NCBI RefSeq assembly: GCF_041956535.1
Contig: NW_027192194.1
Coordinates: 1,050,976 to 1,114,975 of the forward strand
DNA length: 64,000 nt
Reading direction: 5' to 3'
Origin: Calcarisporiella thermophila CBS 279.70
Taxonomy: Eukaryota > Calcarisporiellomycota
Below are positions 49,215-60,852 of this stretch, piece by piece (within the stretch, counting starts at the first letter, position 1; every line of letters begins with the position of its first letter). The position numbers and the translations under genes were made by a program. The notes under the pieces were generated by a model. It searched no databases. It had not been told where the DNA came from and was given only the letters and a program-made list of their open reading frames with translations.

Positions 49215-50121
49215 TCAAGCATAGCAGGTAAGTGACACATCCTTCACGACAGCTTGGATGCCACCCGCTTTATCCCATCGGATTGGTCCGTTAGCCCACT
49301 CTGCTGTCCCTGGTGAATCGCTCCCATCCCATAGTCCAAATTGTAAAAATGCAGGCTGTTCAGGAAAACTGCACTCGTCTTTTCCCCGTTTTTCTACCCC
49401 ACTCTTCTTCTTTTTACACGTTTCTTCGCGAGTCGTCACGCGAATGAGCTTTTCATCTATATACCAAGCTATATACTGTGGCGTTCTCACAATCTTATAT
49501 CGATGGAATCCATCGTGGACGGGAATACCCTCAACGCGGTGCTTTCCGGAATTCACATTATATAAAGGCACGCCTTTGGAGAAAAAGTTCGTCTGAGCCT
49601 CTAAGGGGCGGCCACCCACCCACTCATAGTCTATCTCATCCCCATTGGGGGCCATTAACTAATAGAGTCAAAAAATAGAGTAGAGTAAAGCAAAATAGTT
49701 TTTAGCTCAGTTTACAGAGGGGGTCAAAAGGAGAATGAATACATACAATAAAGGCCGTCACTGCTCCTCCAGGCTCTGCAGTTTTAAGTGTGATCTCTAC
49801 GCTTCCATATTGCAGCATAAACTTTGACTTGAAAGTCGGTCCTCCCCCCACAAATTTGTTATATGGTCCCTCTTCATTCTTTGCAGGCGCATACTTTTTA
49901 GGGGGTGTTAGATGTAATACCAGACCCTCCTTCGTATAGGAATAACGAGCATCGTTCTCCTCGGTGAGGACATCAGTGCCACGAGCCTTGGTAAAATCTA
50001 CGTAGAAGGACTTGCAATTTACTGGCAACTTTGCACCCTTATTAGAGTGTGGAGGTGCGCCAGCTGAGGCGTATATAATAAACAGGCATAGAAAGAAGAA
50101 AAATAAATCTATACGAAGCAT
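49215..50121 (-). CDS. Secreted GH16 cell-wall transglycosylase-like enzyme (Crh-like)
   Basis: Two exons: 49747-50121 and 49215-49658, giving 272 aa. The start at 50121 gives a strong signal peptide (MLRIDLFFFFLCLFIIYASA). The fold is GH16: YVDFTKARGTDVLTEEND, YGSVEITLKTAEPGGAVTAFI, then across the intron LMAPNGDEIDYEWVGG, where DEIDYE holds the catalytic Glu-x-Asp-x-Glu triad. Later blocks are GFHRYKIVRTPQYIAWYID, FLQFGLWDGSD and EWANGPIRWDK. Crh enzymes link chitin to beta-glucan in fungal walls; that activity here is inferred from family. There is no obvious C-terminal GPI signal or chitin-binding domain, so it is probably secreted and soluble. Confidence 0.88.
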
Positions 50122-51654
50122 GCTGGGCCTGAACAAAAATAAAACGAAAATCAGAATAAAATATAAAGAGAAACGAGAAAAGAAGCTGGAGAGAAAAGAG
50201 ACAAAAAGAAATACTTCTCTCACTAAGATACATAAACGCAACTCTTGCAAGTTTCCATTTTCACGGTTGAGGAGAATGTTAACGTGCAAATTGCAGGCGC
50301 ACGGTTTACCTGTGCAGTGGCGATCATCTCTCTACTATTGAATCTGCTTGAAAAGAATTTGGCGATCAAAACAACAGGAATTCCAAAAATTTTCTCCATT
50401 AATTTGAGCCAAACGAAGAAGCACCCAGAGCTCTTCTAGAGAATTAAACATATACTCCCAGGAAAATGCTTACTATCGCTTAAAAATTCCCTTATTGGAT
50501 CGTAGGCTGTGCGCTCGTAGAATATGTTCCGCCAAAGTCTCGCTTTCTCTATTTTCTTCGATGCATGGTCAACGCAACCTTGATACTTGAGCTCGCAGGT
50601 ATTTCCGAAAAAGCCAGAGATGAAAGTTAGCCCAATAAAACAAGGTTAATTCGGGACCACCACCTATATTCAATGCTCACAACGTGCTATATTGAGAAAG
50701 ATGAGGGCAGAATGCACTGGAATAACACGAGGAGTGAGGAATACTCATGCTGACTTGTCAAGCTGCCACTATTTGAGGACTGTTTAAAGAATGAGAAATG
50801 GAAAAGGATCAAAAAGGGCCAATATCCTGGCAAGAATTACACTTTCAATTCGGCCAAACTCAATGTGTGGGCAGGCTAGGAATATTGCAATAAGCAGCTC
50901 TTGAGCATTTTGAACTCTGATATTCCAACATATCAAAAGACGATCTAACAATGAAATTATAATATACCTTTTGAGGGGATTTCTTCGTTAATAAACTGTG
51001 GAGATTTTAACTGTCTAATTGGCATCAAGTTTCTCAGAAAGAACTCAAATCTGGCCTCCCAGGGTAAAATAAGCAATCTAATATAGCTTTATATTATGAT
51101 GATTTTTTTATAATTAACGATCGATATAATGACCAAGTATGATATTTTGGCATCACCAGTGTCAAATACAAAGTTGATTGAAAATTTTCTCATTTCACAT
51201 CTGCAATGTGTGTCTATTTTCAGGTGAAGAAAAATTATAGTCGATATTGCTCTGTGCTGACAATGGCCCGCGTGGAACTTAATGATTCATCTATATATCG
51301 GTACTTGTGACTGTTTAAGATTCACGAAATCTAGTTCCAGAGCGATATTTCCTCTTTAAAATATTCTGTACTCTTGCCTACATACCCCTTTGGCTTAATT
51401 ACGATGTATTAAGCTGGCATATTTTTTCACTAATCAATTATAATGCGCCATTTTCTTTCCAACATCTTATTGTTTGCTAGCTTTTCACTGCAGCGCACTT
51501 TTTGTTGCACTTGATTTCACTAATTTGAGAGGATTCGATTGAAATACAAAATATAGAGTGACGTCATCCCCTGTATTTTGGTATCGAAACTACCCCCCCT
51601 CACTGTACACTTTGTGAGTTGAATTCCTACACTTAGATTCCAACCACATCTAAA
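50122..51654. other. Long intergenic region
   Basis: 1.5 kb between divergent GH16 and complex I genes. No coding, tRNA or repeat signal was found beyond AT-rich sequence. Confidence 0.5.
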
Positions 51655-53259
51655 ATGTCGTTGGCTGCGCGATTATTCTCACGTCGCATCTTGTCGTCTC
51701 GGGTCTTCACCCCAAAGCGCACTTCATTGCGCATTCCTTCCCTCCTCTCCCGAGGCATGGCTACTGAAGCGACTTCTTCGATGCAGCTTCTCGAGGATGA
51801 AAAGCACCACACCGAATCTGAATCCGGCACCATTTCACGCCATTTCACAGTCAATTTTGGTATGTCCGATCAGCTAGTGTCAAGATCTATATTGATATTT
51901 CTCGATTCCTTGTTCCTAAATTATTTATATTTTTGAGTCTAAATATTTATACATTTGATGTATTAATTTTTTTTCTCTTCACGTTTAGGCCCTCAGCATC
52001 CTGCTGCCCACGGTGTGCTTCGGCTGATTCTCGAGCTCGAAGGTGAGGAGATCATCCGCGCTGATCCTCATATTGGTCTGCTTCATCGTGGCACGGAGAA
52101 GCTTATCGAGTACAAGACCTATGTGCAAGCTCTTCCTTATTTCGATCGCCTCGACTACTGCTCCATGATGACAAACGAGCAGGCATACTCCCTTGCGGTT
52201 GAGAAGTTGCTGAACATTGATATCCCCATCAGAGCTAAATTCATCCGCACGATGTTTGCGGAGATCACTCGAATCTTGAATCATAACATGGCTGTGATGA
52301 CGCATATCATGGGTAACAATACGATATTCTGCAATAGAGTATGCGGTGTGTTCTGACATTATTTCCACCATTTAGACGTTGGTGCCTTGACCCCTTTCCT
52401 TTGGATGTTCGAGGAGCGTGAGAAGGTATGGTTGCGTCTATTACTATGCTATTTTTTTTTCGTTTTCCTCATTCCATACTCCACTTCAACATAGCTAATG
52501 GAATTTTATGAGCGTGTGTCTGGTGCTCGTATGCATGCTGCCTGGGTTCGTCCTGGTGGGGTTGCTTCCGATCTTCCTCTTGGACTACTTGATGATATCT
52601 ACGCCTGGGCGCAGCAGTTTGGCGATCGTATCGACGAAGTTGAAGAGGTTGTCACCGCAAACCGTATCTGGAAGGCACGTACGGTCGGAATCGGCAAGGT
52701 TACCGCCCAGAAGGCTTTAGATTGGGGATTCACTGGGGTGATGCTGCGTGGCTCAGGTGTGGCCTGGGATTTGCGCAAGACGCAGCCTTATGACGCCTAC
52801 GACCAGGTAGAGTTTGATGTCCCAGTTGGAACCAACGGTGATTGCTATGACCGCTACCTGTGCCGTGTAGAGGAGATGCGCCAATCCCTGCGTATCATTC
52901 AACAGTGTTTGAACAAGATGCCTCCTGGCCCAGTCAAGGTTGACGACTGGAAGATTTCCCCTCCTCCCCGAGCCGCGATGAAGCATGACATGGAGGCCCT
53001 CATCCACCACTTCAAGCTCTTCTCAGAAGGATACTCCCCCGCCGCCGGTGAGACATACACGGTTATCGAGGCACCAAAGGGTGAATTTGGTGTGTATCTC
53101 GTTTCGGATGGAACCAACCGCCCCTACCGATGCAAAATCCGCCCCCCTTGCTATGTGCATCTGTCGGGCGTAGATTTCATGGCACGCGGCCACCAGCTCG
53201 CAGACATGGTTGCAATTATCGGCACATGTGATGTTGTGTTCGGCGAGGTGGATCGTTAG
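51655..53259 (+). CDS. NDUFS2: NADH:ubiquinone oxidoreductase 49 kDa subunit (NDUFS2)
   Basis: Core matrix-arm subunit of respiratory complex I, forming the quinone pocket. Four exons fit: 51655-51859, 51989-52312, 52376-52425, 52495-53259, giving 447 aa. The N-terminus [27 protein letters not shown] is an Arg/Ser-rich mitochondrial presequence. Signature blocks are [85 protein letters not shown], and the C-terminus [19 protein letters not shown], ending VVFGEVDR. The His of PQHPAAHG lies in the quinone-binding loop. The presence of nuclear complex I excludes lineages that lost it. Confidence 0.97.
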
Positions 53260-53613
53260 AAATGGATGTGTTTTTTTTTTTTGTTTTTATATAATTCTTC
53301 TTTTTCTTCTCCCTCTTCTCCTTTCTTCTTTTCTTTTTATTGTTCGTTTCATTATCCTCAAACGATCGAAAACTGATTCTTAAATAGAATAAATATTCCA
53401 TGACTCTGATACATTTATCCAACTGAACCCGAGTTTTTTGCCAACTTACAATGTCTTGCTAATGATGGGTATGAAGGGGAGAGGAAATTTGATAAAAACA
53501 ATTCTCCCTTTCGCAAGGAAAAAAAAAATGGATGATATTAATAAAATGATATAAGCGAAGGAATGTCTACAAGTAAAGGATTGGTATATACACGAAGAAA
53601 ACATGCGTAGCCT
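53260..53613. other. Convergent intergenic region
   Basis: Begins with a T-rich and pyrimidine-rich 3' UTR (T-run at about 53270). No further gene. Confidence 0.6.
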
Positions 53614-54178
53614 CTAAGTAAAATGTAACAGCACACCAATCACCATGCTGGCCATCCCTATCAATACCTGCATCCCTCTGCTTCTCTTATTATCGGTTGA
53701 TGCAGCATAGATACCCTCATTCGGCCGCAGGACTATTACCTGGGTTGGGGTGGTTGTACTCTGGAGAAGCGAGCTGTTGAATCCCGATGTATGATGCAAA
53801 GATGGCAGAGAGCGGCAGGGATCGCATTCTTTGTCTTTCTCCCGATCTTCATCGTCACTTAGTAGATACGACTTTATGTAGTCAAGACGTGGAAGAGATG
53901 GCTGGTCACCGTTTTCGATGGGTGGAGCACCTGGATCAGAGACGCGTTGGCGTAAAAAAAAGAGATCGTCCCTGCACCGGTCGGGACAGTGAGATGGCGA
54001 CAAACTAGATTCTAAAGCATCGAGGTATGAGTTTACACCGTTTAAGCCGAGAGATAAACTAGAGCTTACCTTTGATTTCGATGGCATTGACCATTGCATC
54101 TCTTTCTATAGTTGGGGAGCAAATGGACACCAGAAGCATTAAGGAGAATACCCAAGACACGACGCAGAAGATATGCAT
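53614..54178 (-). CDS. Small secreted, probably GPI-anchored or tail-anchored protein
   Basis: Two exons: 54070-54178 and 53614-54011, giving 168 aa. Exon 1 codes a signal peptide (MHIFCVVSWVFSLMLLVSIC). After splicing, the chain continues ESSLSPSHCPDRCRDDLFFL. The mature part has four Cys in two pairs (CPDRC and CDPC), is Ser/Asp-rich, and has a basic KRSRG before a hydrophobic end (GMQVLIGMASMVIGVLLHFT). Signal peptide plus C-terminal hydrophobic tail is the GPI-protein layout. I do not recognise a family. The first exon was deduced from the splice sites and the restored frame, so the N-terminus is less certain than exon 2. Confidence 0.65.
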
Positions 54179-54726
54179 ATGATACGGAAGGACGGGCTGT
54201 ATTTCATATGAGACCAAGAGCAAAAATGACGTGAATTGAGATAGGCTGGCCGGAGGTAAAATGGAATTAATAGCGAAGGATAAAAATAAAATGTAGCGGA
54301 ACTAAGTTATGGTTTAGTTTGCTTCAAATCCGAGTCCGAAAAGCTGGAAATACATTTTTGGGTTCAGAGGGAAGCCGAAAGCCCAACGGCAATGATCTTG
54401 ACACCCGAGTTTTCTTTCGAACTTTGAACTTTTCCAAGGTGGGACAATCCTCGTGAATCTTGCGTGCGAACAAGTCTACTAGCGAATAGAGACTAAATCC
54501 ACTTCAAAGCGTGAAGGAAACACGGGAAAAGGGCAGGAGTAAACCCTCATGTCCATAACATTGGTAAACTTGTATTCAGGATCTGGATTAAGAATAAAAG
54601 GGCTGCAAGAAAAAGGGGACGGACACAATAATAAAAACTTAGTAGATGATAATTGAGGTGATATATAAACTACTTCGACCATTATTACTAGCAATAATAA
54701 TGAGGCTAATAACAAAATAAGCTTGC
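54179..54726. other. Intergenic region
   Basis: Between two minus-strand genes: promoter of the small secreted protein and 3' end of the NDPK-domain gene. An open minus frame (about 54,479-54,730) lacks a proper ATG and is not called. Confidence 0.55.
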
Positions 54727-57027
54727 TCAATTCTCCTTCTCCTCCCCGAACAAATGCACCATATTCTTCACAAGGTTTCCCTTCGGGCGAGCTGGTGATT
54801 CTCCATTTTCCGACTTGGGTGTATCAGGGACATGCTTTTCGTCGTGCTCCTTTCTCGGTGGTTCCACGACTATTTTCACGTCAGAAACGGTTTTGGAGGG
54901 GGGCTCCTTTTTCACTCCCTCCGTCTTTACAGCTTTTCCCTCCTTTTTATGCTCTGGAATCGACCCCGAAGTAACTTGTTTATCGGCTGCTTTAACTGTT
55001 TTCTTCACTTCTGATACTCTTTTGGTGGTTTGTTCTTTCTGCAAAGGCGGTTTGGTGGGTTCTCCTGAAGAGGGTTTATTTGGCTTTTTCACGATGTTTG
55101 TGGCCCCAGCGGTCGGCTTCGCGGCCGCATTTATTGTAGGGAGAGGGTTTTTCGCTGTGCTTGTTTTTGCAGCGGTAGGCCGTGCACTTGTTGACACACT
55201 ACGAGACGCGCCTGTGGATATAGAGGTAGATGGAGGTACCTTGGCCGCTGCAGCACTAGCAGCGGTAGGCCTCATCAACGAAGCAGAGACTGATCGCACA
55301 TTTGGGCTTTTTGCTCCTGCACTAGTTGTGGATGGTTTACGAAACGCGCCCACGTTAGAAGAGCGCTTGGCATCGACGGAGTCAGTAGCACCTTCTTTTT
55401 TAGCAGAAGAGAGGCTGGGGGTGTTTAGCTTCGTCGTACTAACAACTGACTTTTTCAAAACACGACCTGGAGCACTGACACTAGAAATGGGGCCAGTGGG
55501 CACAGTAGGCTTCTTTGGACTAGCGGAGGCTGAGGGTTTACTTGTTACTGAAGTGGTACCTCCCTTCGATGTCACGGGTCTTGATGCTGTTGTCTTGGCA
55601 GTTGCAGACGACGTTGCTTTGGCTGCAGGTTTAGTAGTAGCTTTGCCAGCATCGCCAAGCTTGACCTCCGTCTTTTTCAAAACTCCAGAAGTCTTTTTTG
55701 CATTCCCAGCTGGTCCGCCAACGCATTTCTTTTCTTCTGGCCTTTTCAATTCCTTCGTGGAGTTTTCTACAATTTCATTGGCATCCTTTGGACTTTGCAC
55801 CTCTTCTTTCTCCTTTTTAAGGGATTTCAGTTCTGGAAAGACAATCGTGATTTCCCGGAGCGCACTCTTCTCCGAATCACTGCCATGCCCGGCATTCTGC
55901 GAGCCATCAGTTCCGAATAATGCACGAATACTCCCAGGGGATTCTACCCGTGCTTTAATGGAGTCTGTAGGCCCTAGAAGAGCGCGCCAACTGGAAATGG
56001 CATCTTCCTTTTCGAGGATGAGAGCATATACTGGGGCACTAAAACAGCAAATGAGTGGTAAGCATCGATAGGTAGGGAGAGGGATGTGTAACCATCCTAC
56101 AAAGATAGCACAAATACTACCTGCTCATCCATGTTGTCAAAGTCTCATAAAAGGCCTTTCCTTCGTGCTCTTTGTAAAACTCACGTGTCTGTTCGAGAGT
56201 CAGTGTTAGCTCCTTCTCGGATACTATCTCAAACCCATTTTCTTTGATCATCTTTAGAATTTCGTCCTTGCGCCCAACACTGTATGCATCTGGTTTAATG
56301 AGCGCGAGGGTTCGCTGAGTGGTGTTGAGAGGATTGGATTCGAGATTTTCAGTAGCTGCAGTGGCAGGAGCAAGCTCAGACTGCTCTTTTGATACAGTAG
56401 CTTGGTGATCTCCTGTAATACTAGTTAAAGTGGCTGGTTCAGAGGAAACTAAAAGCCGTCCCAAGTAGTTAGCTCTCCCAGTTTTTACAACCTCTGAGAC
56501 TTTATTTTTCTTACTTGGGGACTCTTCATGTTGAGCCTCCTCTACCTCCAGTGCCTTTTCATGAAGTATCACATTGTTCTCTGTTCCAGTAGTATTTTCC
56601 GAGGAAAGTTTAATATGTTCCCCTTCCTGGAGTCCATCGGCTGTATTATCACTAGCCTGCTTCCCTTGTTGGAAATTGTCCACGTTTACAACTTCGTTTT
56701 GCAATTTGGCATCCTCTTCGAGAGCTGACGACTCAATAACTACAAGTATTTCCCAGGATATAACCAAAACAGGTTAGAGCTTATCGCTCGAGAGTAAAAA
56801 GGCCAAGGGCATTTTCCAAAGACTTGGAAGGGAGAGTTTTTTCTTCCTACCTTCCTGTGCTCCTTCACCCCCGAGATCAGAACCATTCTCTTTTGAGGTA
56901 TTTTCCTGTTCACCAAGTCATGTATAGTAAACCCGATAAGTTAAAACTATGCTCTCAAGAGGAAGAGTCGAGCAAAATATACCCCTGCTTCGTTGGCTGG
57001 CTGAGGTATCTCTAAGTGATCCGACAT
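54727..57027 (-). CDS. NDPK-domain protein with acidic N-terminus and long basic tail
   Basis: A nucleoside diphosphate kinase domain sits between two low-complexity regions. Start at 57027 (MSDHLEIPQPANEAG); small exons follow. A roughly 150-residue acidic, Asn/Glu/Gln-rich segment leads to the NDPK domain: RTLALIKPDAYSVGRKDEI, ENGFEIVSEKELTLT, FYKEHEGKAFYETLTTWMSR, then APVYALILEKEDAISSWRALLGPTD, SIRALFGTDGSQNAGHGSDS with the catalytic His of NxxHGSDS, and REITIVFPE. These details (LEKEDAISSWR, RALFGTDG) resemble the group II NME5/7/TXNDC3 branch rather than housekeeping NDK1. The last ~360 residues are Ala/Lys/Pro/Ser/Thr-rich and basic, ending MVHLFGEEKEN. The function of the tail is unknown. 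Confidence 0.82.
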
Positions 57028-57365
57028 GGGGACGTTGCAGCTGATGAGAAGTAAAGATGGTTTTGTGAAGAAAACGAAAGTGAGGCAATAATGGAGAAAT
57101 GGAAATTTAACGCGTTTTCAACTCCTGTGAACATCGGAGTCCAGAAATAAATTCAGGATTAGCCTCTGCGTGCTTAAAAGGAAAAGAAAATTTATATTAT
57201 ACACTTATGAAAAGGTAGGAAGAAAAGAGTTGAAAAGCGATGAGAGAAGAGACCATATCTAATGGATTTAATGGAACAAAAGGAGTACAGGGAAAAAGGA
57301 GTGAAAAAGACAACGAAGAAAAAAGAAGCAGTAACAATATATTCCAGCAGAAAATATAAGCATAC
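57028..57365. other. Intergenic region
   Basis: Between two minus-strand genes: 3' end of the 57.4 kb gene and promoter of the NDPK gene. No RNA gene seen. Confidence 0.55.
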
Positions 57366-58170
57366 TCATTCAGAGGGGGGAGGAGGTGGAGTTGGGCTCC
57401 TAGATACCCTGCGCGCAGACGAATATTCCCTCCTAGCATGCCGCATTCCCGTCAGTCTTGGAACAGACATGCGCCTATCCAATCGGATAGGACTGTGCGG
57501 TGTAGGCAAGTCTCCGAGGGCAGGAAGGAAACCGTCATAGCAGGGTTCAGGCAAGAGCCAGTCACGCAAAGACCCACGCCTAGCCGCAAGACGCTCCAGA
57601 ACCCGTTCAGGCCATCGGTCCGACGAGTTACGGCTGCTTCTGCCTCCAGACGCAGTGGCTGGAGGTGAGAACAAAGGATGTTCGATCCATGCCGTCTCAT
57701 TCCCACTGCTACTGCTACTCCCGGGAGTATCATCATAATTGGCCCCTCCGACATAGTTCGCATTATTCCCCAGCAAGGTGTGCAAAAGAGCACGATGGCG
57801 AACTTGGGTCTCAGCACTTTGGTTGTAAGGGTGCTGGCGAGAGTGTTTGTGGGCAGTTTCCTATATTTCAGAATGGCAACATGAAAATCAAGAACATTTA
57901 CAATTTTGCAGCATCGCCTACTCACTTTTATCATGATCTCGAAGAGCTTCCTCACGGTTCTGTCATTGATATCTAACGCATCCGCGAATTCATCGAAAGT
58001 GATAATGTTTTCATCCTAAACCAGAATGGTTAAAATAAATAATATCTTCTAAATCCTGTGCCATTATGTAACACCACCTTCTCCTTGATTTTCTCCAAAA
58101 CTTGTTCAAACAGCTGTCTAAATTTCTGCTTCAAGAGGTTGTCGTAGTGTTCGTGACACCATTTTCCCAT
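57366..58170 (-). CDS. Unrecognised protein with conserved-looking helical N-terminus
   Basis: Three or so exons, start at 58170. Exon 1 gives MGKWCHEHYDNLLKQKFRQL and continues FEQVLEKIKEK. Exon 2 gives DENIITFDEFADALDINDR, reminiscent of half an EF-hand or a helix-turn-helix, but no complete calcium loop is visible. The last exon codes a His/Gln/Asn-rich then Ser/Arg/Pro-rich chain with RRVSRSPTPPPPPSE at the stop (57366). The N-terminal helices look like a real domain; the C-terminal half is low complexity. No function is assigned. Confidence 0.6.
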
Positions 58171-58537
58171 GATACAGTAACGCTCAACAAAGTGAAACGA
58201 TTAGAACAGAAAATTGGAAAAATATAAAATCGTTAAGCAGAAATAAAGAGAGCAGAGAAAAAGCGTGGAGAAAATAGAGTCAAGGGGGGCAGAATGAATG
58301 AAAACAGATTGACTGGTTTTGCAGCGTATACTAGAGAAGAGAGCGAGACTTTGAGCAGGATCGTGACAGGGAGGATCGGAGAGAATGAGTAAAAAAGTTA
58401 ATAAAGAAAACGAAAAATAAAGTGCGCAGCTTGAAAATTTTATGATTGGCTGGCTATTAATGACATCATTATCCTTTTCATTTAGCCCTCTTCCTTTTCG
58501 TTTTTTTTTTCATGATCATTTATTGATTTGAAAAAAA
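58171..58537. other. Divergent intergenic region
   Basis: Promoters of the 57.4 kb gene (minus) and the SR protein (plus), with T- and A-rich stretches before the SR protein ATG. Confidence 0.55.
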
Positions 58538-59263
58538 ATGCGTGGCCGCCGTATCTTATACGTTACAGGCTTTGCTTCAGACGTACGAGCTAGAGATTTG
58601 GCATATGAATTCGAGAGGTATAGTTCGAATTAAACGCACAATTTTGCTCAAATTAATACATACCTATTATTTTCAGATATGGACCCTTAGTGCGCTGCGA
58701 TATCTCCAGGTCCTATAAGGATGATCGCCCAATTGCCTTCGTTGAGTTCGAAGATCCGAGAGATGCGCAGGATGCATGGCATCAATTGCATGGCCGAAGG
58801 TACCCATTCAAATTATTCAAAACAATCTTAGTTATATGCTCATTTACACTGAATTCGTAGAGTCGGAGAATATCGCATTCGGCTTCAATGGGCAAGGAAT
58901 CCTCCTCGATATGACCGTAGACGTAGCCGCAGTCCTCCTCGACGAAGGCGCTACTCTCTTTCACCACGTCGACGCTACTCGCCTTCACCACGTCGACGCT
59001 ATCGTTCCCCCTCTCCTCGAAAATACTCCCGCTCACCTAGGCGCCACGAATCGCGCTCACCCCAAAAACGTGAATCACTCTCTCCGAGAGAGCGATCTCG
59101 CAGCCCCCGCTCTCGTAGCCCGCGCTCACTTAGCCCACGTTCTCGAAGCCCATCTCGGTCTCCATCCTCCCGCCGCGATTCCCGTTATTCTCGCTCTCCC
59201 AAACAGAAGTCCCCCTCTCTTTCCCCTCGCCCTCAAGAAGATAGAGAGGAAGAATCCATTTGA
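58538..59263 (+). CDS. SR-type splicing factor (one RRM plus RS domain)
   Basis: Three exons: 58538-58617, 58677-58799, 58861-59263, giving 201 aa. One RRM spans residues 5-75: RNP2 ILYVTGF, then ARDLAYEFERYGPLVRCDI, and RNP1-like RPIAFVEFEDPRDAQDAWHQL. The C-terminal half is an RS domain with dense SRSP, RRYS and SPR motifs ending EDREEESI. SR proteins bind exonic RNA and the early spliceosome and are phosphorylated in the RS region. This fits the many short introns of the region. Length and single RRM resemble SRSF3/7-type proteins. Using another frame after the second intron would lose the RS domain, so the splice at 58861 is well supported. Confidence 0.9.
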
Positions 59264-60648
59264 GTCGATATGGATTTTCACAGTGCAAATATAAATAAAG
59301 ATGACTGAGGAAAAGGGTAGATAGTTTACCCATTTTGGAACTAGTCCCTCGATCGCTTCATTCCTTTCATACATTTTTTTTTTGCATCCAATTTTTTTTC
59401 ATTTTACTTAACATATTCTCTCCACGTTATTTTGCACCGTGTGCTTTCTTCACTCACAAGTAAAATAAAAAATAGAAGTGAAGCGGATTGATCACGGATA
59501 TTTTAAGCTAATTCGACATGGCCTAGTTAGCCGCAAGAATGTTTGAATTAAGGTTTTTAAACTCGAATTTCTCCCTAACTACTTTGTATATGTGATATGA
59601 AGCAAGCAAAGCTGTCGACTGATGGGAGACACGTGGGACCAAGACTACCCCTCCTCTCAAGATTTGCACCAGAAAGATGGAGGAGCATGTAGAGCCATTA
59701 AGAAATGTTCGCGTTTCTTTATAATTCGATAAATTTTTACCAGTAATTGAAAAGAAGATATAATGTCTTATATCTCGTTTATAAACAAAAAAAATGAGTA
59801 AATAGCAGTTAAAAATAATATATAAAAATGTCATTATCTATTATCCAAGCTTTCATCTTTTATAAGGTTTCACATAAAAGTAGTAGTGAGCAGCCGAGCA
59901 CTATGTGGACCATGCATAGGGAAGACTTTCGAAGTCTATACTGCTATAACACATTGATATATGCGCCAAGCTTTACTTTTTTCAATGAACCCAGGTATCC
60001 ATTTTGGACTCGATGCCCTGGTACCCAGAAGCATCGCTACTTTGACAAGGCGACTCAATAATAAGTACAACTGGATCCATCAGAGCATCCGTCGGAATCT
60101 CTTTATTACCTTGAAAGCATAATGCCAAGCTATTGGGCCTTCGCTAGGAGAGCTGCACCACGAAGTTGCTTAAAAGAAAACACTGCAAAAACTCTTAGAA
60201 ACTGCTCTGGTATCCCATATTTGCAAATGGAGACTTCCTCAGGATCCTTCTAAATTTCACAGCCACTCGATATTAATTGCATGTTACTAAATTATTGAAA
60301 GCTACTGAGTTCTGGGAAAAACCCTGATGAATGGTTTTTATTTAAATATTTTTTTTTAAACTTTTAGAGAAGTTTGAGACAACTTGAATATTTCATAATT
60401 TATTAATAAAAAGGCATTTGGCCAAATAAATATAAGGAACGTGTAATTTTCATCAAGTTATAGATTTAGCAATTTTATAATACTTATAGCCATAAACTTC
60501 TACTACATAAGTTACTATGTAATTAAGAAGCTCGTATGTTTACAAGATAACTTTTTTTAACCAATTCAACAATAAAATAGACACCGTCCACCTTAACTGA
60601 ATATTCGTGCATACAGCTCGAACTAATTAAGAGCCTTCAGTTAGTGGA
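59264..60648. other. Long intergenic region
   Basis: 1.4 kb with no recognised gene. AT-rich, several short open frames without family resemblance. Confidence 0.5.
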
Positions 60649-60852
60649 TCAATGATCACCAGAGCAATCCACTTCACAATCGCGAGTCTGGCAGCACACG
60701 CCGTGAGCTCCATTCCTCCAGCACCTTGGGGTACACACGCGACTTGCTATTTGAACATCATCACCGTTTGCAGCTGGCGCTGCTACTGTGGATGGTACAG
60801 CCAAGCATACCAGCATCAAAAAAAGTAGCTGAATAACTGCCTTCAATTGCAT
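60649..60852 (-). CDS. Small secreted cysteine-rich peptide precursor
   Basis: Single-exon 67-residue precursor. Residues 1-25 are a clear signal peptide (MQLKAVIQLLFLMLVCLAVP), likely cut after Ala-Ala in STVAA. The mature part of about 40 residues starts PAANGDDVQI and contains six Cys spaced C-x3-C-x8-C-C-x4-C-x3-C, ending SGDH. The C-C-CC-C-C order is that of disulfide-knot peptides found in many kingdoms. Such fungal peptides include antimicrobial and host-interaction factors, but no role can be assigned. It sits alone at the edge of the repeat-rich region. Confidence 0.7.
   Translation of the reverse strand: MQLKAVIQLLFLMLVCLAVPSTVAAPAANGDDVQIASRVCTPRCWRNGAHGVCCQTRDCEVDCSGDH

Noticed and set aside
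54479-54730. Minus-strand frame starting with a hydrophobic, signal-like segment
   Set aside because: It begins with TTG overlapping the NDPK stop, has no ATG before the hydrophobic part, and no recognisable product.
54815-56071. 418-codon open frame on the plus strand
   Set aside because: It lies opposite the low-complexity tail of the NDPK gene; the Ala/Ser/Lys/Pro codon bias of that strand keeps this frame open, and its translation resembles nothing.
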